Shown here: one piece after another, positions 14,355 through 23,673 of the stretch
Layout: each line of letters starts with the position of its first letter
How positions within the stretch are numbered: the stretch's first letter is position 1
Origin: Bacteroidales bacterium
Lineage (GTDB): Bacteria; Bacteroidota; Bacteroidia; Bacteroidales; Marinilabiliaceae
Assembly: GCA_900766825.1 (NCBI GenBank)
Contig: CAAFWU010000028.1
Coordinates: 1 to 25,138, forward strand
Reading direction: 5' to 3'
Length of the DNA: 25,138 bases
Notes under the pieces: model-generated
What the model was told of the DNA's origin: nothing
Seen by the model: the letters and a program-made list of their open reading frames with translations, nothing else
Databases searched by the model: none
Position numbers and translations under genes: made by a program

Positions 14355-16325
14355 CTATTCGGCTTCAGACTTGGCCGTGAAGGAAATGGTGTTGCTCTTG
14401 GCATCGATGGTGATGTCGTAGGTGCCAGCACCTTCGGTTGGCATAACCATAGAACCAAAATCGCCCTTCAGTGTGGTGCCATCGCTGGCCAAATAGAGCT
14501 TGTTGTTCCAGTTGTCTCCTGCACCATTTACCAAGATGTATGGACCCCACTCCTCATTTTGCAATTCGGTGCCACTCAGCGTCCATGTGCCATCACCATT
14601 GTCGGTAAAGGTTGATGTTAATGCCCAAGAGTTGAAAACGCCAACCAATTCAAGGTCTGTTACCTCGGTGGCACTCCACATCATGGTGGTCATGTCGAAT
14701 ACCATATAATAGGTCTTGCCAGATTCACCTGGGTCTACCCATTGGTTGTTGGCACTACCTACTTCCATGCTGCCTTCTTTCCAACTGCTGTTGCAACCCA
14801 AAAGCACTTCGTTCGAGTCTTTGAGGAAGAATTTCCAAACAGTTGCATGGAAGAGACCAATGTACTTGCCTCCAGAGGCATAGAACACAACATCGGTGGT
14901 GCTGAAATCGCTGTTGAGTGACAGAATCATAGTCTCGGCCATCTCGTAGATTTCAACCGTGTTGGTGGTCAAATCCAGTCGGATGGTGTAGGTCTTGCCT
15001 TCGTTGGCCAATGTTGCGGTAACATCCAGTGTGTTGCCATCGCCATCCACAAAAGTGAGAGTGTTATCAGCTGCTGTATTCTCAATTGAACCAGTGTAGA
15101 TGCCTGTGACCAAACCACTTGCTGTCTCAGTTGTCAGCTCAACATCCTTGTCGCCTGCCTTTGCCACAACCTTGCTGGGGTAGAAAACCATAGAGCCCAA
15201 GTCGTCCAGAGAGTATGTCATCTCCTGTCCGCCCATGCCAATGGTCAGTTTGTAAGAGCTAGCCTTGGCAATGGTTAGTGCTGTTGTAGAACCAATTGTC
15301 AGAACCCCTTCGGCATCGAAGCCCAAGGTCTCGGTGGCGCTGATGGCTTTATCTTTTGCATCCTTTGTTGCGCTATTATTAATCAGCTCAGCAACAGTGA
15401 GGGTCAGTGTTGCATTGTCAGCCTCTGTGGTCACTACGCCAGTCCACTCATTGTTTGTTGCGTTGAACGAGAGGCTGCCCGAAGTGTTTTCGCCACCAAT
15501 GGCAATTTCGCTGAAGTTGGTGTAAACAATTTCGCCAGTGTTGGTGTTCATGTTCACGTAGATACAGCCATCAGCCTCACCTGTCCAGAATTTCCACGCG
15601 TCTGAGCTGCTCGATATCTTGCCAAAGCCGTCGGTGCTCGAGTTGCCCCAAACAACGTTCATCTTGTCCTTTACCCAGAAGTTGAACCATCCGCCTGTGG
15701 TGGCAAGGAAGCCTTTGTAGATGCCATCCATAGCAGGAGAATAGAGTGTGTCAACCACTGCGGACTGCTCTTTGTCCAAAACGTAGGCCTCGTTAAGTTC
15801 AATTAATATGGGTGTTACGTTTGCCTCAATAACATCGGAGTAGGCATAGTGGCGAGTGTCGTCGCTAAGGTAGGAGTGAGCAATGCGGAAATACATTTTG
15901 TTGCTCTCACCCTCTTTAAGACCCAAAGCCATGGCCATAATGTTCACGTCCTCGCCAGTGAGCGATATGGTGTTAATACCAGTCTCGGGACTCAAGGTCT
16001 TGGTCTGATAAACGGCAAAACTATTTGTAGCGGCTGCCTCCAGACTGTAGGCACCATCGCCCAGTGCTGTGCCTGCGCTCTCGTTGTTGGTTATGTAAAT
16101 CTCATGTCCATCAACCTCATAGTTGATGTTGAGCACCACCTTGGTCATGTTGTCCATGGTGATAACCACGTTGTCCGATGCTGCCAGTTCGATGCTTGGC
16201 GAGCTCAGTTCGCTAACCTTCCACTCATCGATGTCGTCGTCGCAGCCTGTCAGGACCATGGCGCACGATGCCATGCCGAGCATCATGCCCTTGGCTGCTC
16301 TATTTATGTTATTATGCAATGTCAT
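14355..16325 (-). CDS. SusE/F-position surface glycan-binding lipoprotein, 656 aa
   Basis: The lipobox (CAMVLTGC, Cys28) is followed by DDDIDEW, as in SusE/F-type surface lipoproteins. Residues ~40-175 form an N-terminal beta-sandwich region. An aromatic-rich module starts near residue 203 (YKGFLATTGGWFNFWVKD) and a similar one near 488 (YIGLFHATVWKFFLKD). A further module from ~558 (VGVFNSWALTSTFTDNGDGTWTLSG) resembles the starch-binding-like modules of this class. Exposed Trp and Phe residues suit sugar stacking. It lies between SusD and GH53, spaced 27 and 71 bp, the position of the galactan-binding protein BT4669. It is expected to hold galactan at the surface; binding itself is inferred. 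It has no catalytic motif. Confidence 0.88.
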   Translation of the reverse strand: MTLHNNINRAAKGMMLGMASCAMVLTGCDDDIDEWKVSELSSPSIELAASDNVVITMDNMTKVVLNINYEVDGHEIYITNNESAGTALGDGAYSLEAAATNSFAVYQTKTLSPETGINTISLTGEDVNIMAMALGLKEGESNKMYFRIAHSYLSDDTRHYAYSDVIEANVTPILIELNEAYVLDKEQSAVVDTLYSPAMDGIYKGFLATTGGWFNFWVKDKMNVVWGNSSTDGFGKISSSSDAWKFWTGEADGCIYVNMNTNTGEIVYTNFSEIAIGGENTSGSLSFNATNNEWTGVVTTEADNATLTLTVAELINNSATKDAKDKAISATETLGFDAEGVLTIGSTTALTIAKASSYKLTIGMGGQEMTYSLDDLGSMVFYPSKVVAKAGDKDVELTTETASGLVTGIYTGSIENTAADNTLTFVDGDGNTLDVTATLANEGKTYTIRLDLTTNTVEIYEMAETMILSLNSDFSTTDVVFYASGGKYIGLFHATVWKFFLKDSNEVLLGCNSSWKEGSMEVGSANNQWVDPGESGKTYYMVFDMTTMMWSATEVTDLELVGVFNSWALTSTFTDNGDGTWTLSGTELQNEEWGPYILVNGAGDNWNNKLYLASDGTTLKGDFGSMVMPTEGAGTYDITIDAKSNTISFTAKSEAE

Positions 16326-16352
16326 AATTTTCAGTTGGTTGATGTCCTCTTA

Positions 16353-17918
16353 CTAATACTCAGGGTTGCTCAGGTTGGGGTTAGCTGTGAGTTCGCTCTG
16401 GGGAATTGGGAAATAGTTGTACTTGGAGTCGATGGCGCTCTGCTTCAGATCCCACAGGTAGGAGCCTGATGTGAAGCGGTCGTAGCGAACCAAGTCGGTG
16501 CGGCGGGTCAACTCCCCATACATCTCACGGGTGCGCTCGCCAAACAGATAGTCGGTTGTGATGTTGCTCTCGTTGATGGAGCTTACGCCAGCGCGAGTGC
16601 GCAGTTTGTTAATCAACTCGGCAGCCTCAGCCTTTGTGGCGCCATTGCCACCACGAGCCACGGCTTCGGCCAAGTTCAGATATGCTTCTGCCAAACGGAA
16701 GATGGGCATGTCAGTGGATACACCATTTGTGGTGGCACTGCCAACTGCTTCGCCATTGTCGTTGAGGTTGGTCCACTTCATTACAAAGTAGCCATGAGCC
16801 TGATCCAAGGGGTTGGTCACAACCTTAATGTCGTCCTTGCTTTTGTGGAACATGTAGCGGGCATCGCTTTCATCTTCAAAGGCATCGACAAGTTGGCTCT
16901 GTGCACGCATGCTGCCCCAACCTGTGTCAGAACCCATCATGGCCTCTCTGTCGTAGTCGTCGGGAACCTTGTCGGATGGCACGGCGCCGCATACCATAAG
17001 GGTCGTGGTGCCCCAGGTTACTGTATTTGTGTTGTCAACGGCTGCGTGCAGAATTATTTCGTTGGTGCGCTTGTCGTTGTCGGCATTGAAGAGTTGGGCG
17101 TAGTTTTCGTTGAGTTCATAGCCCTCGTCAATGACTTTTTGGGCGTAGGCAATGCACTCATCGTATTTCGATGTGCCAATGTATACCTCTGCGTTCAAGT
17201 AGAGACGGGTGAGCAACATCCAAGCAGCTGCGCGTGGTGCACGTGCGTAGACGCTCTCATCGCGGCTTAGCATCAGTTCGCTGCACTCCTTAAGTTCGCT
17301 CTCAACAAAGTCGAAGATGCCCTTTGCGTCCCATACATCGGGTGCGCTGGATTTGCCAACATTCTCCTCAAGAGCCTTGGGACCTTTGCGCCACAAGTCC
17401 AGAACCCAGTAGTAGTAGAAGGCGCGGTTGTATCGGGCCTCAGCACGGTACTGCCTCAGCACCTTCTGCTCGCTCTCGCTGAAGCGGGCAATCTCGCTAT
17501 CCTCGGTGCGGTTAAGGAATTCGTTGCAGAGAGTTATGTTGTAGTAGCAACGGTAATAGGTGTCGTTCACCCAAGCCTGATTGGCATCCCACGTGTGGTA
17601 TGTCAGTTCGGTCTGCTTGTCGCCCTCGAGCCATGTGGCAGCCACCTCATCGGTGGTCACCTCCTGCAGGTTGTAGAGGCATCGACCAAAGTCTTGACCA
17701 TTGATGGATGTCATGTCGTTGCTGGAACCCTTCTCGTTGCCTGCGGTGCAGTATGTCGAGTAAATTTTTGCCAGAACCGCCTCGTAGTCGTCCAGAGTCT
17801 GGTAGAGGCTCTCCGTGGTCTGCTCAATGTGTGGCAACTGATCCAAATCGTCGGCGCAAGATGTGCCGACCAAGGCGCCGCAGATGCCCAACGCTATGCT
17901 GATATATGATGATTTCAT
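16353..17918 (-). CDS. susD: SusD/RagB-family glycan-binding outer-membrane lipoprotein
   Basis: SusD proteins form the lid of the SusC transporter and bind the incoming oligosaccharide. The lipobox GTSC gives Cys21 as the lipidated residue, followed by ADDLDQLP. The SusD-like N-terminal part has TPR-type helices, for example QYRAEARYNRAFYYYWVLDLWRKGP near residues 170-190. The C-terminal RagB/SusD part contains PIFRLAEAYLNLAEAVARGG, AAELINKLRTRAGV, ERTREMYGELTRRTDLVRYDRF and the closing NYFPIPQSELTANPNLSNPEY. At 521 residues it is normal length. It starts 57 bp after the SusC stop and is in the same operon. The ligand is inferred to be galacto-oligosaccharide from the adjacent GH53 enzyme. 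Confidence 0.97.
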   Translation of the reverse strand: MKSSYISIALGICGALVGTSCADDLDQLPHIEQTTESLYQTLDDYEAVLAKIYSTYCTAGNEKGSSNDMTSINGQDFGRCLYNLQEVTTDEVAATWLEGDKQTELTYHTWDANQAWVNDTYYRCYYNITLCNEFLNRTEDSEIARFSESEQKVLRQYRAEARYNRAFYYYWVLDLWRKGPKALEENVGKSSAPDVWDAKGIFDFVESELKECSELMLSRDESVYARAPRAAAWMLLTRLYLNAEVYIGTSKYDECIAYAQKVIDEGYELNENYAQLFNADNDKRTNEIILHAAVDNTNTVTWGTTTLMVCGAVPSDKVPDDYDREAMMGSDTGWGSMRAQSQLVDAFEDESDARYMFHKSKDDIKVVTNPLDQAHGYFVMKWTNLNDNGEAVGSATTNGVSTDMPIFRLAEAYLNLAEAVARGGNGATKAEAAELINKLRTRAGVSSINESNITTDYLFGERTREMYGELTRRTDLVRYDRFTSGSYLWDLKQSAIDSKYNYFPIPQSELTANPNLSNPEY

Positions 17919-17975
17919 TTTTTCTTTTCGCTATGTTCTCTGAATAAACTAATGTTTAAATCCCTCTCTTAAGGC

Positions 17976-20942
17976 TTAGAATTCAAAGCCGAGGCTAAGT
18001 GAGAAGATGCGAGGACGGGGGTAGAAGGTTACGTCAACACCGCTCTGTACCTCGGGGTCTACACCGCTGTAGTTGGTCACGGTGAACACGTTCTGAACCA
18101 TGAATGTTGCGTTCAGGTTGAAGACGTCTGCAATGCGACCAAAGTTGTAGCCCAAGGTCACGTTGTCCATCTTAAGGAACGATGCATTCTCCAGATAGTA
18201 GTCTGAGAGGTACTGGCGCTGTGTGAAACGTGTATCCAAATAGCTTGAGTTCAGGTTGTTGAGCTGCTGCGAGTTGTAGCTCATGGTACGCAGAGCACCA
18301 GTGTTCATGGCCATGCCGTTGAATACGTAGTTGCCCAAGTTGGCGCGCAGCGATGTGCCCAAGCTCCACTGCTTGAAACGCAAGTTGGCCGAGAAGCCCA
18401 ACATCCAGTCTGGGTCGGGTTTGTGGCATGTGTAGAGGTCGTTCGAGTTGATGATGCCGTCGCCATTGAGGTCGGCATATGCACCCTCGATGGGCTTGCT
18501 CTCTTGGTCGTAGAGCTGATGGTAGAGGTAGAATTTGCTGGGGGCCTCACCTTCGCGCAGCACCTGAAACTGATAGGTGTCAATGTAGGTGCCAATGGAT
18601 GTTGTGGTGGTCTCGCCACTGTCGCTGAGCGATAGGTTCTTCACCGTTTGCTTCTGCCATGTGGCGTTGAACGAGAGTTCCAAGGTCCAATCGTCGGTGT
18701 TCACAGGTGTGCCATTGATGTTGAACTCAACACCTTGGCTGTCCACGTTGCCAACGTTGGTGGTCACGTATTTGTCGAAGTTGGTACCAGCGGGGCTGGG
18801 CACGGTGGCCAACAAGTCTTCGGTCTCGCGGGTGTAGTACTCGATAGAACCGTTGATGCGGTTGTCGATGAAGCCAAAGTCCAAACCAAAGTTCCAAGCC
18901 TTGGTGGTCTCCCACTTCAGATCCTCAACAAAGGTAGAGGGGCTCAGTGTGGTCACCAGTTTGTCGCCCAACTGATAGTGAGCACCCGCCTGACTCTGGC
19001 TGTAGAACATTATGTAGTTGTAGTTGCCAATGCCTTCCTGCTGACCCGTGACACCATAAGATGCGCGGAGCTTCAAGTTGGTTATGGCGCTCACGTCGCT
19101 CAAGAAAGGCTCTTCGCTTAGGCGCCATGCCAAAGCCACAGAGGGGAAGGTGCCCCAACGGTTATCCTCAGAAAAACGCGATGTGCCGTCGCGGCGCACA
19201 GTAGCAGTCAGTGTGTACTTGTCCAGCAGTGTGTAATTCAAACGACCGTAGTAAGATAGCAGCGCATGCCTATAGTCCGATGCTGCCGAGGTCTCCTGAA
19301 CTTCGCCAGCCACATTCTTGCTCTCGTACTGTGGCGTGGTCGATTTCCAGTACTGATAGTCGTAGCCCGCAGTGAAGTCGATCAAGTGAGCATCGGCAAA
19401 CAGTTTGTTGTAGTTGAGGTAGATGGTCAAGAGTTTGTTGGTCATCTCCTGAGGACCGTACTCATAGGACCTACCGCCCGTGGTGAAGTACTGATATGCC
19501 TCGGCAGGTACGTCCACTTTGCCCTGACCCTTGGCATAGTCGTAGCCCAAGGTCATGTGGAACTTCAGTTCTGGCAGAGGATGCAGTTTGTAGTCTACAT
19601 CAAAGTTGCCCACAATGCGGCGAATGCGGCTGCGGTCGTTGGCCTGCTTAAGCAAACCAACAGGGTTGGCAATGGCACCAGTCACAGGCTTGCCATCGGC
19701 ATCCAGACCCTCGTTGTAGCCGCCGTATTGGTTCTCGCTGTCGCCATAATCTTTATATACCTCGATTGTGGGGTTCTCGGTGGCAGCGTTCCAAATGGCG
19801 CTGTTGTTGGCAAAGAAGTTTCTGTTCTGGCTCAGTTTGACACCCAAATTCAACTTCAGATGGTCGTCTAAGAGAGAGGGCGACACATTGAGGTTGCCGC
19901 TCAAACGCTCGGCACGGTCGGTGTCCAAAATACCAGCTTGGTTATAGTAGCCCACCGACAGACGTATGGGCACTACGCCAGCGCGTGCTGCAATAGAGAG
20001 GTTGTTGTCGGTGCCATAGGCAGTGCGGAAAATCTCGTCGTTCCAGTCGGTGTCGGCCTCGCCAAGCAGAGCTTGTTGGTCGGCAGAGCCATCGGTCATC
20101 ACCACGTCAATAAACTCATCGCGGCTCAGCATATCGGCCGTTTTGTCGGCCTTCTGCAAACTGTTGGTGGTGGAGAATGTTACCTTAAACTTGTCCTGAG
20201 CACCCTTCTTGGTGGTGATGATGATGACACCGTTAGAAGCACGCGAACCGTAGATGGCCGTAGACGATGCATCTTTCAAAACGGTCATGCTCTCGATGTC
20301 CGCAGGGTTAATAAGGGAGAGGAAATTGCTGGAGTTGCCCGATATGCCGCCATTTTCCAAGGGCACACCATCCAACACAATCAGAGGGTCGTTGCTGGCG
20401 TTAAGCGAAGCGCCACCACGAATTTTAATGGTCGAACCAGCCGTTGGCGAACCACCGCTGTTCATGATTTGCACACCCGAGACCTTACCATTAATGAGTT
20501 GCTCGGCACTGCCAATCAGACCTTGGTTGAAGTCATCGGCCGTAACGTTGCTTATGGCACCTGTCAGGTCGCCTTTGCGTTGCGTACCGTAGCCAATAAC
20601 CACCACATCGCCCAGAGTCTTGATATCCTCTATGAGCGATACGTTGTAAGTGGCACCGCCACTAATTGCAACTGTTTCAGTGTCATAGCCAATGAAACTG
20701 ACCACAATCTCCTTGGCATCTTCGGGCAGCTTAACTGTGTAGTTACCCTCAAAGTCTGTTACGGTGCCCACTGAGGTTCCTTTTACCACAACTGTGGCAC
20801 CTGGTATAGGTTGTCCAAATGTGTCGGTTACCTTACCGCTTACCGTACGCCCCGTTTGGGCTTGCGTGGTCAATGGACTGACCCATAGGCACGCAGCAGC
20901 CAATAGGACTGTCGCATGTCCACAAAATGTTCTTTTATGCAT
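17976..20942 (-). CDS. susC: SusC/RagA-family TonB-dependent glycan transporter
   Basis: This 988-residue outer-membrane transporter imports oligosaccharides using TonB-ExbBD energy. Residues 1-29 are a signal peptide ending in TQAQ. Residues ~33-107 are the carboxypeptidase-regulatory-like domain (VSGKVTDTFGQPIPGATVVVKGTSVGT). A TonB-box-like LGDVVVIGYGTQRK follows. The plug starts near residue 120 and includes IKIRGGASLNASNDPLIVLDGVP and VLKDASSTAIYGSRASNGVIIITTKKG. The rest is the 22-strand barrel, ending SLGFEF. It is the first gene of the operon, with a leader of about 85 nt behind a strong -7 element. There is no N-terminal STN domain, so signalling through an anti-sigma partner is not expected. 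Confidence 0.98.
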   Translation of the reverse strand: MHKRTFCGHATVLLAAACLWVSPLTTQAQTGRTVSGKVTDTFGQPIPGATVVVKGTSVGTVTDFEGNYTVKLPEDAKEIVVSFIGYDTETVAISGGATYNVSLIEDIKTLGDVVVIGYGTQRKGDLTGAISNVTADDFNQGLIGSAEQLINGKVSGVQIMNSGGSPTAGSTIKIRGGASLNASNDPLIVLDGVPLENGGISGNSSNFLSLINPADIESMTVLKDASSTAIYGSRASNGVIIITTKKGAQDKFKVTFSTTNSLQKADKTADMLSRDEFIDVVMTDGSADQQALLGEADTDWNDEIFRTAYGTDNNLSIAARAGVVPIRLSVGYYNQAGILDTDRAERLSGNLNVSPSLLDDHLKLNLGVKLSQNRNFFANNSAIWNAATENPTIEVYKDYGDSENQYGGYNEGLDADGKPVTGAIANPVGLLKQANDRSRIRRIVGNFDVDYKLHPLPELKFHMTLGYDYAKGQGKVDVPAEAYQYFTTGGRSYEYGPQEMTNKLLTIYLNYNKLFADAHLIDFTAGYDYQYWKSTTPQYESKNVAGEVQETSAASDYRHALLSYYGRLNYTLLDKYTLTATVRRDGTSRFSEDNRWGTFPSVALAWRLSEEPFLSDVSAITNLKLRASYGVTGQQEGIGNYNYIMFYSQSQAGAHYQLGDKLVTTLSPSTFVEDLKWETTKAWNFGLDFGFIDNRINGSIEYYTRETEDLLATVPSPAGTNFDKYVTTNVGNVDSQGVEFNINGTPVNTDDWTLELSFNATWQKQTVKNLSLSDSGETTTTSIGTYIDTYQFQVLREGEAPSKFYLYHQLYDQESKPIEGAYADLNGDGIINSNDLYTCHKPDPDWMLGFSANLRFKQWSLGTSLRANLGNYVFNGMAMNTGALRTMSYNSQQLNNLNSSYLDTRFTQRQYLSDYYLENASFLKMDNVTLGYNFGRIADVFNLNATFMVQNVFTVTNYSGVDPEVQSGVDVTFYPRPRIFSLSLGFEF

Positions 20943-21033
20943 TCGTAAAAACGTCGTTTGGGTGGTTGAATGAATGTTGTCTCTAAGAGAGCAAATAGTG
21001 TCTTTTGGGGACTGATGCTGTTTGCTTTCGTCA

Positions 21034-21041
21034 CAAATTTA
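21034..21041 (-). promoter_or_regulatory. Probable -7 promoter element of the galactan operon
   Basis: The minus strand reads TAAATTTG, a full match to TAnnTTTG. About 20 bases upstream is GTTC, a weak half match to the -33 TTTG, within an AT-rich tract. The implied start near 21027 gives a susC leader of about 85 nt. Confidence 0.55.
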
Positions 21042-21186
21042 TAATTTTTAATTCAATTTTGAACGATTTTTTAGTTTAGAGACCTCAATTTCTGTTCGAT
21101 CTGTTCTGTGGTGGGAGAGGTAAAATGTTGAAATATAGGCTATAAAGTAGTATCTTATTCATGTTGTAGCGCAGTTGATATGGGCC

Positions 21187-21384
21187 TTAATTTTTGTTTT
21201 GTTGTCTATTGTGTAGGTTTTTGTCCATAAAAATTAATCTTTCTTCGGCACTTAAAATATCGCAATCTTTGTGTCTGTGGTCAATAGGGACCAAAGTACA
21301 TTGGCATGTAATTTCTGACAACCTTTTCTTTCCTAATTTCAATTTTATCTTTTCGTCCCGAAGATGATAGTAGACACATTTCAC
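21187..21384 (-). CDS. Possible short hypothetical protein, 65 aa
   Basis: A frame with a GTG start at 21384 encodes VKCVYYHLRDEKIKLKLG and later CTLVPIDHRHKDCDILSAEE. The GAGGGG just before GTG could act as a ribosome-binding site, although this group rarely uses one. The composition looks protein-like rather than random, and an in-frame TGA precedes it. I do not recognise a family. It could be a remnant of a larger gene lost upstream of the galactan operon, or a chance frame. Confidence 0.25.
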   Translation of the reverse strand: MKCVYYHLRDEKIKLKLGKKRLSEITCQCTLVPIDHRHKDCDILSAEERLIFMDKNLHNRQQNKN

Positions 21385-21435
21385 CCCCTCTATATGCGAT
21401 ACTTTGCAAACCTTTCAATCAAAAATGTATTAACA

Positions 21436-21479
21436 AATTAGGCATCAGCAATTCTATTATCGATTGCCGATGCCTAATT
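21436..21479 (-). terminator. Terminator after the prolyl oligopeptidase gene
   Basis: A 17-bp stem with one mismatch pairs 21436-21452 (AATTAGGCATCAGCAAT) with 21463-21479 around a 10-nt loop. On the minus strand it is followed by TGTTAATACATTTTT. It lies 36 bp after the 21515 stop. Confidence 0.8.
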
Positions 21480-21514
21480 CAAGTCTTTATATTTCAGATG
21501 AGTATGCAGAGTCT

Positions 21515-23626
21515 CTATTTAGCCTTCATCCCAATGTTATACATCACAAAGCCATAAATGTCGGCCTGTTCCTCCATCTGTTTGCTCAGTGGTTTGCCAG
21601 ATCCATGCCCAGCCTTGCTGTCTATCCTAATCAGCACAGGAGCCGACCCTTTATGACATTTTTGCAGTGTGGCCGCAAATTTAAATGAGTGGGCTGGCAC
21701 AACGCGGTCGTCATGATCAGCTGTGGTGACCAATGTGGCAGGATAAGCCACACCCTCCTTCAAATTGTGTAGAGGCGAATAGCCCTTCAGATACTCAAAC
21801 ATCTCCTTGCTGTCGTCGCTCGTGCCATAGTCCGATGCCCAGTTCCATCCAATGGTAAATTTATGGTAGCGTAGCATATCCATAACGCCCACACGAGGTA
21901 TGCACACCTTGTAAAGGTCGGGACGCTGAGTCATGCATGCTCCAATAAGCAAACCACCGTTGCTGCCGCCAGCAATGGCCAGATGCTCGCTGTCTGTATA
22001 TTTGTTCTCAATGAGCCATTCCGCTGCTGCAATGAAGTCATCGAACACATTCTGTTTCCGCATTTTGGTGCCCGCTTGGTGCCACTCCTCGCCATACTCA
22101 TAACCACCTCGCAGACAAGCTTGTGCATACACACCGCCATTCTCCAAAAATGGTATTATGGACCAAGAGAAGGCTGGAGTCATCGAGATGGCGAATCCTC
22201 CATAGGCATAGAGGTAGACGCCGTTTTTGCCATTGCGCTTCAGACCCTTCTTATATGTGATGAACAAGGGAACCTTGGTGCCATCTTTGCTTGTTACAAA
22301 TACTTGTTCGCTCACAAAAGCGTTGTTGTCAAAGTTCACTTTGGGAGCACAATAAAGAGTCATTTCGTTGGCCTTTAGGTCGTACTTGTATATGCACCAT
22401 GGCGTTGTGAATGAAGTGAAGGATACAAAGCATTCTGGTCTCTTTAGTTTGCCATAGACCCCAGCAGATCCCACTCCAGGCAACGTCAGTTCTTGTTTTT
22501 TCTGTCCATCCAATGTGCAGACCACAGCACGGTTGCACGCATCCTTCGAGTAGTTCAGAATCATTTGTCCGTCAACAAATGTCACGTCCTCCAGCACTTC
22601 CTGTGTTTCGGCCACAACCTCCACCCAGTCCTTATAACAAGGTTTGTCTAAACTCGCTTTCATCAGTCGGTTGCGTGGAGCCCCATCGTTCGTAAAGATG
22701 TAGATATCATTACCAATGGTTTCTACGGGCGAATATTGCTGCTCCATGTTGTTGGTCATCTGCATAAACTGTGAGTCCAGATTTCGCAAATCCCTTACAT
22801 ACAAATTATTGCCGCTGCCCTCGCCGCTCTCGTAAAGGAACATTATTGTCTCTTCGTCATTAATGCTCACGTTGTAGAACCTCAGAGGGTTCGTTGGGTT
22901 CTGAAAGAAGAGGATATCCTCGGTCTGTGGGGTGCCAATGGTATGGTAGTAAATCTTTTGTGTCGAGTTGACGCTGCTTAACTCCTTGCCCTTCTCGGGG
23001 GCGTCGTAGGCACTGTAGTAGAATCCGTTGCCGCGCCAAGCAGCGTCCGTAAACTTGGCCCAAACAATGTGGTCCTCCAAGTCTTTGCCTGTTGCAAGGT
23101 CGCGAACGTAGATCTCTTCCCAATCGCTACCACTACGCGATATGGTGTAGGCCATCAGCCGACCATCTTTCGAGAATGTGGTGTTTTTGAGGGCCACGGT
23201 GCCGTCGGTACTCAGAGTGTTAGGGTCCAGCAGCACGCGAGGCTCGGCATCCAGAGCGTCCATAACATAGAGCACCATTTGGTTTTGGAGACCATTGTTT
23301 TTATATTGGTACCACTTGCCATTTTTCTCAAAGGGCACACCAATTTTTTCGTAGTTGCCCACTTCGCGGAGTCGTTTGAGAATCTTGGCACGCTGCGGAA
23401 TCTTGCTCAGATATGTCTGAGTCACAGCATTTTCTGCGGCCACCCATTGGCTGGTTGCTTCGCTTGTGTCGTTCTCCAGAGGGCGGAAGGGGTCGGGCAC
23501 TTGTGTGCCCCAGTATTCATCCACCGTGTTGTCCGATGGGGCCGTGGGGTAAGATATGGTTTGTGCGCTTGCTGTTGTTGCTGTAATTAACATGCTTGTT
23601 GCTAAAACAATTTTGTTCATAGGCAT
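21515..23626 (-). CDS. Prolyl oligopeptidase, family S9A, exported
   Basis: This serine peptidase cleaves after proline in short peptides. The first ~21 residues are a signal peptide (MNKIVLATSMLITATTASAQ), so it probably works in the periplasm. The N-terminal part (DEYWGTQVPDPFRPLEND) and a seven-bladed propeller cover about residues 30-450. The alpha/beta-hydrolase domain follows. The catalytic Ser555 lies in GGSNGG, the Asp in DHDDRVVP (about residue 640), and His674 in AGHGSGKP. At 703 residues it is full length. MPMNK and MNK (ATG 23620) are both possible starts. It is 47 bp downstream of the ZIP transporter with no promoter element in the gap, so the two are probably co-transcribed. Confidence 0.96.
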   Translation of the reverse strand: MPMNKIVLATSMLITATTASAQTISYPTAPSDNTVDEYWGTQVPDPFRPLENDTSEATSQWVAAENAVTQTYLSKIPQRAKILKRLREVGNYEKIGVPFEKNGKWYQYKNNGLQNQMVLYVMDALDAEPRVLLDPNTLSTDGTVALKNTTFSKDGRLMAYTISRSGSDWEEIYVRDLATGKDLEDHIVWAKFTDAAWRGNGFYYSAYDAPEKGKELSSVNSTQKIYYHTIGTPQTEDILFFQNPTNPLRFYNVSINDEETIMFLYESGEGSGNNLYVRDLRNLDSQFMQMTNNMEQQYSPVETIGNDIYIFTNDGAPRNRLMKASLDKPCYKDWVEVVAETQEVLEDVTFVDGQMILNYSKDACNRAVVCTLDGQKKQELTLPGVGSAGVYGKLKRPECFVSFTSFTTPWCIYKYDLKANEMTLYCAPKVNFDNNAFVSEQVFVTSKDGTKVPLFITYKKGLKRNGKNGVYLYAYGGFAISMTPAFSWSIIPFLENGGVYAQACLRGGYEYGEEWHQAGTKMRKQNVFDDFIAAAEWLIENKYTDSEHLAIAGGSNGGLLIGACMTQRPDLYKVCIPRVGVMDMLRYHKFTIGWNWASDYGTSDDSKEMFEYLKGYSPLHNLKEGVAYPATLVTTADHDDRVVPAHSFKFAATLQKCHKGSAPVLIRIDSKAGHGSGKPLSKQMEEQADIYGFVMYNIGMKAK

Positions 23627-23673
23627 TTGGTTAATCAGTAGTGATTATTCTTATTTTGAGATGGTTAGGTTCT

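Larger units (their letters stand above)
20943..21514. other. Intergenic region upstream of susC
   Basis: This 572-bp AT-rich stretch separates the galactan operon from the prolyl oligopeptidase gene. It holds the susC promoter element, a doubtful 65-codon frame (21187-21384) and the oligopeptidase terminator (21436-21479). No HTCS, sigma factor or anti-sigma gene is present. Between 21042 and 21186 I see nothing definite. Confidence 0.6.

Noticed and set aside
19938..20774. A 278-codon plus-strand frame inside susC
   Set aside because: It is antisense to the highly conserved plug region of the SusC transporter and has no motif of its own.
21168..21185. tRNA-like D-arm sequence (GTAGCGCAGTTGAT)
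   Set aside because: No acceptor stem, anticodon arm or T-arm could be found around it, and the following sequence is T-rich.
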